A DNA stretch of 64,000 nucleotides, taken from Phycisphaeraceae bacterium. GTDB taxonomy: Bacteria; Planctomycetota; Phycisphaerae; Phycisphaerales; Phycisphaeraceae. Shown one piece after another: positions 48,001 through 56,859 of the stretch; the first letter of the stretch is position 1; the number at the start of each line of letters is the position of its first letter. The stretch covers positions 20,282-84,281 of the forward strand of contig PBAS01000032.1 in assembly GCA_002716625.1 (NCBI GenBank). The letters run 5' to 3'. The translations under genes and the position numbers were made by a program. The notes under the pieces are model-generated. The model did not search any database. It worked only from the letters and a program-made list of their open reading frames with translations, and was not told where the DNA came from.

Positions 48001-48777
48001 TCAGTGGTGCAGTTTCGTTGTTAGGCCCCCATCAATGATCATTTCGATACCGTTGATGAAGCTGCCTAAGTCTGTACAGGCGAACGTGATGAAATGACCA
48101 ATATCCTCAGGCGTTCCGATCCTTCCAGTCGGGTGCATGGCATTAACCCGTTCGAGCGTGGCTTGCCGGTTATCCTGGGAATCGAGCCAAACCTTAGTCA
48201 TCCCGGCATTGATGAATCCTGGACTGACGGTAATGGCACGTATTCCATGACGCCCTAGATCCTGGCACAGGCTATGCGTCATGGCCACGATGCCACCTTT
48301 GGCAGCAGCGTAGGCGGCCAGGTCTGGAATGGTTGCTGTGGCATGCACGCTGGCAATGTTGACAACAATGGCATTGTTGGATGTTTTTAACATGGGCAAG
48401 GCAGATTTGATTAGCAAAAAGATGCCTTTGAGGTCAACATTTTGAGTGCGATCCCATTGTTCGATGGTCATGTCCTCAATGCTGCAGAAGTACTCAACGG
48501 CGGCATTGTTTACAAGGATATCGAGGCCGCTAAATTCTGCCGCCACTTTATCCATCATGCCACGGACCATTGCTGGATCAGAAATGTCGGCATGGACAAA
48601 TAAACTTTTGCGTCCCAGTGCAGTAATAGCATCAACAGTGGCTTGCCCCTTGTCGGTCTCGATATCAACTACAACAACATCGGCGCCAGCGCCAGCCAGG
48701 GCCAAAGCAATTCCCTTGCCGATTCCCTGGGCAGCTCCCGTGACTAATGCCACACGATTGTTAAGTGATAATTCCAT
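48001..48777 (-). CDS. Short-chain dehydrogenase/reductase, sugar dehydrogenase-like
   Basis: A 258-residue SDR from ATG 48777 (GGGACG upstream). Cofactor motif 'VTGAAQGIGKG', 'VDIETD' ending in an acidic residue that favours NAD, 'ILVNNAAVEYF', and the catalytic Ser-Tyr-Lys in 'NIASVHATATIPDLAAYAAAK'. It resembles glucose or fucose 1-dehydrogenases. Upstream of the fuconolactonase-like gene, with which it probably forms a two-gene operon. Confidence 0.86.
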   Translation of the reverse strand: MELSLNNRVALVTGAAQGIGKGIALALAGAGADVVVVDIETDKGQATVDAITALGRKSLFVHADISDPAMVRGMMDKVAAEFSGLDILVNNAAVEYFCSIEDMTIEQWDRTQNVDLKGIFLLIKSALPMLKTSNNAIVVNIASVHATATIPDLAAYAAAKGGIVAMTHSLCQDLGRHGIRAITVSPGFINAGMTKVWLDSQDNRQATLERVNAMHPTGRIGTPEDIGHFITFACTDLGSFINGIEMIIDGGLTTKLHH

Positions 48778-48968
48778 ATTTCGTCCCAAAAACGTCCTTG
48801 GTGAGTCTATAGAACTCTAATGTGAAACGACAGTTTGTGTGTCGGTTTCTTGAAAAACACAGTCAATGTGTGACCAGAAGCCAGCGGCACATAAACACTT
48901 TATCATAATCATAAAGTCTTCTGGATCACGAAATCAATTGCAGTGCTAATACATGAAAGGAGATCCCG

Positions 48969-49698
48969 ATGTCTAGCTTCGACGGTTTAAACTTGTCACT
49001 AGGAAGCCTGCCCCGCATATCCCACGCAAAAATTCGCTCGATCAGCGTCGAGAACATCACCGGTGAAAAAGGTCAAGGTGGTAGGGCGGTAGTGGGAACA
49101 CGGTTGCTGTCCGAATCAATGCGCAAAGGCTGGACAATTGGTACGGAGAAGGCTCATGGTCTGCCCCTGGCGGGTTTGACTGTGCAAGGGAACTCTGTGT
49201 GGATTGGAAGGTGTCACCATCGATCATGGTTGGTCCTGGGGAAACTGATGACCTAGCCCAGATTTCGGGTGGCGGTGCCATTCAGCATATTTGGATGTAT
49301 ATTGACGGTGATCCTCGGCGTCGTCGACTTGATATTCTTCGCGTGTTCTAGGACGACGAAACCCACCCTTCTGTGGCGCTGCCGGTTTCGAACGCAATGG
49401 TGAGTACGTGGAGTTTAATACGCCGTATACCGGTTTAACACAGGTCATCAATCCCTACGCGAAGTTTGATTACTACGGGACGTTACCCACAAAGATGCAA
49501 TTCGGCATGTACCGGTGGCATATTAACAATCCAGTGCGATTTAAAAATAACTTTCGTATGACCATTCAGGCACTGGAATGGAAGCGGAAAATGGTTCTAC
49601 TGGAGGATGACATCTCTTCAGTTGCATTCTGGTATCAAACGGAGCCTCATGGTACCTTCCTAAAGGTTTCTGATAGGACTTGCTTGAAAGTTTCTTGA
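48969..49698 (+). pseudogene. Broken DUF2961-family gene
   Basis: ATG 48969 starts 'MSSFDGLNLSLGSLPRISHA', the DUF2961 N-terminus ('ISVENITGEKG'). The frame changes near 49170-49200 into 'WKVSPSIMVGPGET' and 'GGAIQHIWMYIDGDPRRR', is stopped by TAG 49348-49350, and later fragments ('NNFRMTIQALEW', 'DDISSVAFWYQTEPHG') match the C-terminus. The central part is also shortened. Family members have about 350-400 residues and include difructose-dianhydride and fructan hydrolases. Dead copy. Confidence 0.8.
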
Positions 49699-49911
49699 GG
49701 CGGATTTAAGCTGATGGCGGTTAACTACGGGTGAGCAGTTATTTTCAGCCTTATTGCGAAGATAGTATGTCCGCCATGAAAATCCTGTCGTCCAATAGGA
49801 GAATGATTCCCCAAAGCAAGGCGTACGAGTGATCTTTAACCGGTTGTCTAATCCCTTTGGATAGTGTGGGTGTTAGAGGCTGCCAGCAGTCTACGATAAA
49901 AGGTGATGGCA

Positions 49912-50772
49912 ATGTATGAATTAGTTCCCGGTTCATTTTCATCCATTAAAGTTGCGGCGATTTCGCTCAAGCCAGTTAAATGGAATAAATCAGCCAATGC
50001 GGACAAACTTGAATCCATGTTCAGAAAAGCTGCTAGGACCAAAGCAGAACTCCTGGTGGCCACGGAGGGTGTACTTGAAGGCTACGTTGTAAATGAAGTA
50101 ATTAGTGATCGGACCAAGATAGAGGCAATGCGCCAAGTTGCAGAGCCTATTGATGGCCCTAATATCCGGAGATTCAGGAGCCTTGCGCGATCGCTCAAGA
50201 AGTCTCTTGCCTTTGGGTTTGCCGAACGAATTGGGACGGAAATATTTAACGCTGCGATCTTCATTGATCATGCGGGAAGGATTGCAGGTAAGTACCACAA
50301 AACCCAACTGTACGAGGGGACAGACCAGTCTTGTATGTTTAATCGTGTGGGGAAAAAGTTGCGTGCGTTCAACACGCCATTTGGCCGAGTGGGATTTCTG
50401 ATTTGCAATGATCGATGGAACCCCAATATTGCTCGGGCACTGGTGCTCGATGGTGCACAGATGTTATTGATCTGCGCCTATGGTTCGAAGAAAAAGGAGC
50501 AGAATGAAACGGTTCTGGCGCGTGCCAGGGAAAATGGGGTGCCTATTGTCGAAGCGAACGTAGGGGTCAACGTGATTGTCTCTAAGGGTGAAGTGGCTGC
50601 TTATCAATGGGGCAATGACAAAATCACCACAGCCGTTGTTGACATTCCAATCCAACCTTCCACCAAGGCGGCGCGTGTGGTTGAGCGTGGGTATCTTAAG
50701 TGGCAGAAAAAAGAGATGTTCCTACGGTGGCGCAAGACGATGCGATCTCTACGAAAAGGTGCAAGGCGCTAA
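49912..50772 (+). CDS. Carbon-nitrogen hydrolase (nitrilase superfamily)
   Basis: A 286-residue protein. ATG 49912 is nine bases after AAAAGG; ATG 49906 would be too close. The Glu-Lys-Cys triad is visible in 'LLVATEGVLEGYV', 'GKYHKTQLYEG' and 'FLICNDRWNP'. 'RARENGVPIVEANVG' is the following family segment. Such enzymes cleave amides or N-carbamoyl groups. It is not the intact form of the dead amidase at 7517, whose motifs differ. The C-terminal 40 residues are strongly basic ('RWRKTMRSLRKGARR'). Confidence 0.87.
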   Translation: MYELVPGSFSSIKVAAISLKPVKWNKSANADKLESMFRKAARTKAELLVATEGVLEGYVVNEVISDRTKIEAMRQVAEPIDGPNIRRFRSLARSLKKSLAFGFAERIGTEIFNAAIFIDHAGRIAGKYHKTQLYEGTDQSCMFNRVGKKLRAFNTPFGRVGFLICNDRWNPNIARALVLDGAQMLLICAYGSKKKEQNETVLARARENGVPIVEANVGVNVIVSKGEVAAYQWGNDKITTAVVDIPIQPSTKAARVVERGYLKWQKKEMFLRWRKTMRSLRKGARR

Positions 50773-50951
50773 TGCCAATCTTGAATAGGGAACCATGTGA
50801 ATTATAAGTAACGATAAATGGCTCGGAAAGTCGGTTGCCAACTTGGTCTCTTGTGAGTAGGAACTGTGTTGGAAACATCTAGATTTCCTGAAATTTGATA
50901 AAAAAAAATTTCATGGCAGGCTATCTAAAGAAGGAGAAGGGGAATAATAAG

Positions 50952-52664
50952 ATGGAGCGTTTGAGTTCGAGGTGGGAATACAGGTGGGCAGGTTTTGAGG
51001 GGCAAGTTTATAAGCGGCAGGTATTATTATTTGTGCTGCTCCTGGTTTTCTTTTTTGAGGTCATTGCGTGGTCGGATCAGGCCCCCATCCTCCTGACATT
51101 CGATCTTCACGTAGATCCTGTGAACAATGGTTTTCCCGCGGCGGGCAAGGCAGGCGCTTTTCAAGAACGGACCGAGTGGATGCAGTGGGTTCTTGATCAG
51201 ACCGAGCCATATGCCATTCCCATGTCATTTTTGTCCGGTGGCTGGTACATGGAGCGGGTGGTGTCTGAGGAGCCGCCTGGCGGTGGAGCCGTGCTGGTGA
51301 GGCGTATGTACGAAACTGGCGGTCAGATCGGATCCCATCACCATAAGGAATTTCGTGCAAGTTCCTTCAATTGGCCATCTATGGAATCCGATGCATCACT
51401 GCCTGAGGTGCGTAAGCAGTGGGAGGACAACATCAACTGGGTAGACGCTGGAATTCAAAAAGCACTCGAACTCGACCCACCTGTTACTGCTGACATCAAT
51501 GGCATTAATAGGATAAAAGGCGCGCACTCCCCGCAAGATGAGAGCGATTACCATCAACTGATGACGGAGTTTGGTTTTGATGTTCGGGAGCCTGGCCCAG
51601 AGGAAGATTACTACGGCTACTTCGGCCACCATATCTGGCATCCCTATCGTCCATCGGCGGCCAACTATCTGGGAGAGGATTTAAGCGCTTCTTTTGTACA
51701 GGTTCCTTCAGGTCCTGTGATTGGCTACGAAACTATTCATCACGGCACCTTGCAAGACATGCGACCAGCTTCCATGAAGAGGCAACTGTTGCAAATATAT
51801 TTGAATTGGCGCCATGCAAATCATGCCGATGCTGGTTCCAAAGTCTGGACGTGGGGGTGGGGAAGTCACGCAACAGATTTCGAGCCCTCAAGTGTCTCAC
51901 GCGCAGCCTTGGTTGAGATGCTTCCTTGGATAGAAAACCATTTTCGCAACCGCATCGAGCCAAATGGCGCATCCGTGTTGCAGTACGCAACCCACCTGGA
52001 TGTGGCTGATGCATATTTGAGTTGGGAGACTGAAAATCCCGGTGTCTCTTCCTTTACATTTGACTCGCTTATTGTGGAGGATTGGACCACGTATCCATGG
52101 TTGCAGCCGGTTGCCAAGGAAATGCAGGACTATCTTTGGCATAGTGACCTGGATATGGCGGGCGTGTCAGCATTTAAACTGGAGCGGGATGGAAGCGATG
52201 CCGTGCTGCTCTACAACGATGGAATGACACCAGTCGCTGTCGATTTGGAATTTATTTTTCCCGGACGTATCCAAGTCATAGGTCTTCAAAGTGGTGCCGT
52301 TCTGTCGGGAACCACTGGGGTTTTGCCCGATGAACTCTTGGTGATGGACGAACCATTGTGGGTGACCGCCATTGACCTGCTGTTGGGTGATGCAAATGGT
52401 GACGGTGTTATCGACGTGGCAGACTTGGGTATCTTGGGTGCCAACTATGGTATGACAGACGTCATATTTCCCGATGGCGACTTCAATGGTGATGGAGTAG
52501 TAGACATAGCCGATCTTGGTGTTCTTGGTGCTTACTGGAGCAGTAGCAGCCTGTCAGATGTGCTTGGGATGCAGGACACCGAACAGAATGTGTCAATCCC
52601 CGAACCTGCAATCTTGTCACTTTTCACGATAAGCATGTTGGTGATAGCAAGCAGGCGTCATTAA
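50952..52664 (+). CDS. Secreted polysaccharide deacetylase-like / dockerin / PEP-CTERM protein
   Basis: A 570-residue protein from ATG 50952 (AAGGGG nine bases upstream). A basic lead is followed by a signal helix 'VLLFVLLLVFFFEVIAW'. The NodB-like domain has 'ILLTFDLHVDPVN' (metal Asp) and 'IGSHHHKEFRAS' (metal His), with later 'WTWGWGSHATDF'. Two calcium loops ('GDANGDGVIDVADLGILG', 'GDFNGDGVVDIADLGVLG') and a 'IPEPAILSLFTISMLVIA' tail with Arg-Arg-His complete it. It probably acts on acetylated glycans outside the inner membrane. Confidence 0.8.
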   Translation: MERLSSRWEYRWAGFEGQVYKRQVLLFVLLLVFFFEVIAWSDQAPILLTFDLHVDPVNNGFPAAGKAGAFQERTEWMQWVLDQTEPYAIPMSFLSGGWYMERVVSEEPPGGGAVLVRRMYETGGQIGSHHHKEFRASSFNWPSMESDASLPEVRKQWEDNINWVDAGIQKALELDPPVTADINGINRIKGAHSPQDESDYHQLMTEFGFDVREPGPEEDYYGYFGHHIWHPYRPSAANYLGEDLSASFVQVPSGPVIGYETIHHGTLQDMRPASMKRQLLQIYLNWRHANHADAGSKVWTWGWGSHATDFEPSSVSRAALVEMLPWIENHFRNRIEPNGASVLQYATHLDVADAYLSWETENPGVSSFTFDSLIVEDWTTYPWLQPVAKEMQDYLWHSDLDMAGVSAFKLERDGSDAVLLYNDGMTPVAVDLEFIFPGRIQVIGLQSGAVLSGTTGVLPDELLVMDEPLWVTAIDLLLGDANGDGVIDVADLGILGANYGMTDVIFPDGDFNGDGVVDIADLGVLGAYWSSSSLSDVLGMQDTEQNVSIPEPAILSLFTISMLVIASRRH

Positions 52665-52850
52665 GAACCATTGACGGTCGGTTGAATCTCCAAGGGATGG
52701 CCTTGGGTTCTATTGTGATGTTCCCCGTCTTAAACACGTTTTCCCATAATTACAATATGGTGGCAGAACGGAATTAGGTATCGCGTGACTCCAATCTCTT
52801 CACGATGATATAGTTGGCACGGTGCAGTTGGTCAGGGCATGAAACCCATT

Positions 52851-55466
52851 TTATGGGTCTATCATGGCCTTCAATGCCCGGTAGTCGGTTTTGCCGGTGC
52901 CGAGGATAGGGATGGTTTCCAACTGCGTCACCCGGCGAATATTGTGAAGAGCACTTAGACCGGCATCACGAAGATGGTTGTTCACCTCGTTTCGATCAAT
53001 ATTCCCGATGGTAAACAATATCAATTCAGAAGTGTTATCGTTAGCGCCAACAGCAAGCACCGGTCCCTCATCTTCCTCTGTGACATAATGCTCCTCCAGT
53101 ACGGATTCAATAGCTGGCAGGCTAATCATTTCTCCGCCAATTTTCACGAATCGCTTCATACGCCCGACAAAAGTGAGGAATCCATCTGGATCTTCAGTCA
53201 CAAGGTCTCCGGTTTTATACCAATCTTGTCCCTTCCAGGTGACGAACGGTGTTTCCCCGTCGAAGGCAAGATAGCCGTCCATGATGCTAGGACCACGCAG
53301 CAGTAACATTCCCGGAGAACCAACCGGAACCGTCTTGGCATCACCTTCCGTGCTGACAAGTACATGATCCAGTGAGCGGACTGGTCGCCCGATACTTCCG
53401 TGCTTGTTGTTTTTGGCTGTATTCATGGCCACCACGGGTGAGCATTCCGTAATACCATATCCTTCGAGTACGGTGAGGTGTGGTAGTGATTGCGACACTT
53501 GTCTGAACAAGGTTTCCGGACACTTTTCCGCTCCGGTAAATACCCAGCGAAGGGTGTCGAGTTGACCATCTTCGGCAGCGCGTAGGATGTTCTTCAGGAA
53601 GGTAGGGGTGGAAAACATCAGCGTTGTGGCATACGTCTTCACCATGGACGACAGCGTCGCAGATTCGGTCGGGTTGGGATGGTAGGCAACCGGTAATCCG
53701 GTGAGCAGGGGTAAGAGTACTGTGCCGGTTAGGCCAAAGGAGTGGAAGGGCGGCAAAATTCCCAGCAGGCGGTCGTCGGCAGTCAGTTGCATGCTGGGTA
53801 TGGTGTCGCGCAGATTGGTCAGGAGGTTTTGGTGACTTAACGGCACGGCCTTGGGCAGACTTTCAGAGCCGCTGGTAAAAAGTACCGCAGCTGTACTTGC
53901 CGGTTGGCGTCCCGTCAGGTTGTGCAGGCCAGTTCTCGCTCTAAACCAGGCAATAGCCTTATCCAATCGTTTCATATTCCCGGCCAAGGTTTCCAGGTAA
54001 TACATACGGTTGGACATGTGGGATAAGTCGGTTCCCTGATCGGCCAATCTGTTTACCATGGCCTGAGCTGAGATGATGCCGCGGATATCCAGCAGATTGA
54101 TTGCATGGTGCAGGTTGCGTTGGCCAACGGTGAAATTGAGCAGTACCGGTACTTTACCAGCAAAAATCGTGGCCAAGTACACCGTGGTGGCCGGTACGCC
54201 GGCCGGTAACAGGATGCCTGCGTACGGGCCAGGGATCCGGCGAATCACATTGTTGAGCAGTAGGATTCCGATCAACAGGTCCCTGTAGGTTCTGGTGCCC
54301 GAAGATTGGTCTGCCACGATGAGTCGGTCAGGCCACTTTCGAACTGCAGATAGGAAAACCCCGGTTATGGTATTTCCTTCTTGAATTTCCAATGTGTTCG
54401 AAGAATCAGAGGTAAACCAGGTTGGCGGTGGTGGAACGAGGTGAGCTGCGCTGCTTCCCCCTTGGCCGCTAGCGGCCAATAGCACGTCCCCTACGCTTTC
54501 AAGGCTGTTCGCATTGCCCTGGGGAAACCCGAATTCCTGTTCGATCCAGAGCAGCAGTTCGGCACGTGTCAGGCTATCCATGCCTAGATCGTGGTCAAGC
54601 TTGTGCCCGATCTGGGGGCCGGAATGGTCGGTCATCGCCTGGAGCTTGGCGATGACAACGTCGCGGGTGGCGGGCGACACGTCTTCAGGATTTCCACTGA
54701 TGCGGTTGCGTTGCGGTTCCTCCCGAACTTGTGCTCCCCCTTGCCACCAGAGCCAGGGAAGGTAGGTGTTACGCTCGATGGATTGGTTGTAAAAGTTTTC
54801 CATCAGGCTGTTTTGTTCAATCCGGTCCCCTTCAACTGGGAAATCGTCAACTTCCACCATTTCAATATTGATGTTTCGGCGGGGAAAGAAGAACACCAAA
54901 TTAAAGGCAAGCCCCACAAAACCCCGCCAGAGAACGGGCATCACTTGTGGGGCAGGGTGGAATGCCTTGCTAAAGCGACTTCCCCACAGTCCATGGGTTG
55001 TAACCAGCACCACGCGAGTGCCAGGCTGTGATTTGAGTACGGTTTGCACGGCACTATTACCACCGAGTTGTTCTTCAGCCGTGGACTTGAGGTGGCCTGC
55101 TGGGTAAAGCAGTACGTTGCTGCCTTCATGTAGAGCCTGACCAATTTCATTCAGTGCCTGGTGGACGGCCGTTTGCGCAGAGCCACCAACCTTACCGACA
55201 TCGGGGATCGGAAGGACATGGATGCCTTTGGCGATATGGCGGATGACAGGCCGTTTCATCTGGATCTCATCAGCCAGTGGCCGAGGCTGCAGGCGTTCAT
55301 AGAGGTGTGCCATGAGAAGGATAGGGTCGATGAGCGCCGGATGGTTGGGAAGGATGAGTATGCCTTCGGATCCTTTTTCCAAAATCTTGGATAGGCCATG
55401 TACGCGTACGCGGTAGCGGAGCGACAAGGTCCAGCGTATCAGGATGAAAATGAGTCGGTACATCAT
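52851..55466 (-). CDS. PlsC acyltransferase - acyl carrier - AMP-dependent acyl-ACP synthetase fusion (Aas-like)
   Basis: An 871-residue protein from ATG 55466, which overlaps the upstream transporter stop (ATGA); the longer frame to 55763 only reads across that gene. PlsC domain: 'LPNHPALIDPILL' (HxxxxD) and 'LLYPAGHLKS'. A carrier-like segment near residue 320 has 'LDHDLGMDSLTRAELL' with the Ser for phosphopantetheine. The adenylation domain has 'TAAVLFTSGSESLPKAVPLS', 'VLEGYGITECSP' and 'YKTGDLVTEDPDGFLTFVGR'. E. coli Aas re-acylates lysophosphatidylethanolamine but lacks a built-in carrier. Confidence 0.88.
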   Translation of the reverse strand: MMYRLIFILIRWTLSLRYRVRVHGLSKILEKGSEGILILPNHPALIDPILLMAHLYERLQPRPLADEIQMKRPVIRHIAKGIHVLPIPDVGKVGGSAQTAVHQALNEIGQALHEGSNVLLYPAGHLKSTAEEQLGGNSAVQTVLKSQPGTRVVLVTTHGLWGSRFSKAFHPAPQVMPVLWRGFVGLAFNLVFFFPRRNINIEMVEVDDFPVEGDRIEQNSLMENFYNQSIERNTYLPWLWWQGGAQVREEPQRNRISGNPEDVSPATRDVVIAKLQAMTDHSGPQIGHKLDHDLGMDSLTRAELLLWIEQEFGFPQGNANSLESVGDVLLAASGQGGSSAAHLVPPPPTWFTSDSSNTLEIQEGNTITGVFLSAVRKWPDRLIVADQSSGTRTYRDLLIGILLLNNVIRRIPGPYAGILLPAGVPATTVYLATIFAGKVPVLLNFTVGQRNLHHAINLLDIRGIISAQAMVNRLADQGTDLSHMSNRMYYLETLAGNMKRLDKAIAWFRARTGLHNLTGRQPASTAAVLFTSGSESLPKAVPLSHQNLLTNLRDTIPSMQLTADDRLLGILPPFHSFGLTGTVLLPLLTGLPVAYHPNPTESATLSSMVKTYATTLMFSTPTFLKNILRAAEDGQLDTLRWVFTGAEKCPETLFRQVSQSLPHLTVLEGYGITECSPVVAMNTAKNNKHGSIGRPVRSLDHVLVSTEGDAKTVPVGSPGMLLLRGPSIMDGYLAFDGETPFVTWKGQDWYKTGDLVTEDPDGFLTFVGRMKRFVKIGGEMISLPAIESVLEEHYVTEEDEGPVLAVGANDNTSELILFTIGNIDRNEVNNHLRDAGLSALHNIRRVTQLETIPILGTGKTDYRALKAMIDP

Positions 55467-56752
55467 GCTTGAGAGTCTGGGGCAACCTGTTTGAGTATCA
55501 GGTGGAGTATCGGGATAAGACAACAGGCAAAGAGGCCGGCCATCGCCAGTCCCGTGGCGGAGCTGACACTGCCTTCTAGTAACCAGTATATTCCTCCTGC
55601 AATAAGGATGCCTCCCGCATCCAAGAAGTTGGCTGCAGCAATGGTTTTGCCCACTGCATGGCGGGAAGGTCGGGTCTGGACAAAACTGGCCAATGGAATA
55701 AGGAAGGCTCCCCCAGCGGCACCGACCACGATCAGCAGAACAAACACTGTTTTGAAAAGCCAAGTATCGGGTAGGTTTATAAGCAATGGAAGAGGCGCCA
55801 GAAATGCTCCCATCATCAGGCCAGGGACAGGAAGAATTCGGTACCAGAGTTGGCGCCGTGACCAGTAGGGTGCAAGGGTGCTACCCACCGCCATGCCAAT
55901 GAGCAGGGCAGCGAGAAGGCCACTGGTACTGGTTTTGGAAATTTCCATCTCTTTAATACCAAGAGGAGTGATGAACAGGGTCAGCAATGTTGCGATCAGC
56001 CAGAACGTTGCCTTGCAGACAATGACAATCCACAGCAGTTTGTCTGTGCGAGCAATGACGCGTAGGTCTGTTACGGTATCCACGGGACCCAATCGGGGAA
56101 AAGGTCGGGAGGTGTCTGGAGTTCTCAGGCGCGGGGCAAATATGGCGCCAAGGAGGCCCAGGAAGGCAATGCACACCACCGCGATACCGATGCGTGTCGG
56201 TCCGTGTTCCTCTGTCCACCATCCAATTTTTGGCCATGCATCCAACACCACTCCGCACAACCCCAGGCCCAGCAGGATGGCCATGTTGACCAGGATGCGG
56301 ATGTTTGCATTGGCGCGTGGTACGAAAGATGCTGGATACAGTTCAGGAATAGAACCATTCAAGGCTGGATTGAAAAGTGTTGACTGCAGGCCCATCATAC
56401 CCAACATCATCAACAGGAGTGGCCATGACTTGGTCACCAGTCCTACGGCACCGACAAGCATGATGCCCAGTTCTAGGGATTTCGCTGCAACCAGAATGTT
56501 TTTCTTTGGATAGCAGTCAGCCAGCCATCCGGCCGGGGCCGCGAACAACATGAAGGGAATCATGAACACCATGGTAGCCAATCCCTGTATTTCGCCTTTC
56601 TGCGAAGAGACGGCCAGCAGCATCAAGGTGCCGCGGAACAAATTGTCATTGAATGCACCGAGAAAATAAGCGCCTGCCAGTACTGAGAATTTCCCTCGAG
56701 CCTTTTGGACTTGGACCGCGATGGGGTCTGTCGGTAAATCTTCCTTCTTCAT
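55463..56752 (-). CDS. Major facilitator transporter, LplT-like lysophospholipid flippase
   Basis: A 429-residue, twelve-helix membrane protein. 'GAYFLGAFNDNLFRGTLMLL' at the first helix and 'APAGWLADCYPKKNIL' in the first loop are typical of LplT and related permeases. LplT moves lysophospholipids into the cytoplasmic leaflet for re-acylation. The four-base overlap with the Aas-like gene downstream repeats the lplT-aas pairing of proteobacteria and supports the assignment. Confidence 0.87.
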   Translation of the reverse strand: MKKEDLPTDPIAVQVQKARGKFSVLAGAYFLGAFNDNLFRGTLMLLAVSSQKGEIQGLATMVFMIPFMLFAAPAGWLADCYPKKNILVAAKSLELGIMLVGAVGLVTKSWPLLLMMLGMMGLQSTLFNPALNGSIPELYPASFVPRANANIRILVNMAILLGLGLCGVVLDAWPKIGWWTEEHGPTRIGIAVVCIAFLGLLGAIFAPRLRTPDTSRPFPRLGPVDTVTDLRVIARTDKLLWIVIVCKATFWLIATLLTLFITPLGIKEMEISKTSTSGLLAALLIGMAVGSTLAPYWSRRQLWYRILPVPGLMMGAFLAPLPLLINLPDTWLFKTVFVLLIVVGAAGGAFLIPLASFVQTRPSRHAVGKTIAAANFLDAGGILIAGGIYWLLEGSVSSATGLAMAGLFACCLIPILHLILKQVAPDSQA

Positions 56753-56859
56753 TAATTTAGATCATCATGAGTTTGCTAGCAGAGATAGATGTAGTATGCA
56801 TGACAAAATACTTGCATGGTCACACGAAATTTTATCAGAAAACCTTGGAAACCAGAATC

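Noticed and set aside
55467..55763. N-terminal extension of the Aas-like protein
   Set aside because: These 99 codons read across the transporter gene in another frame, are Cys/Arg/Pro-rich and unlike the family; ATGATG at 55461-55466 is the natural start.
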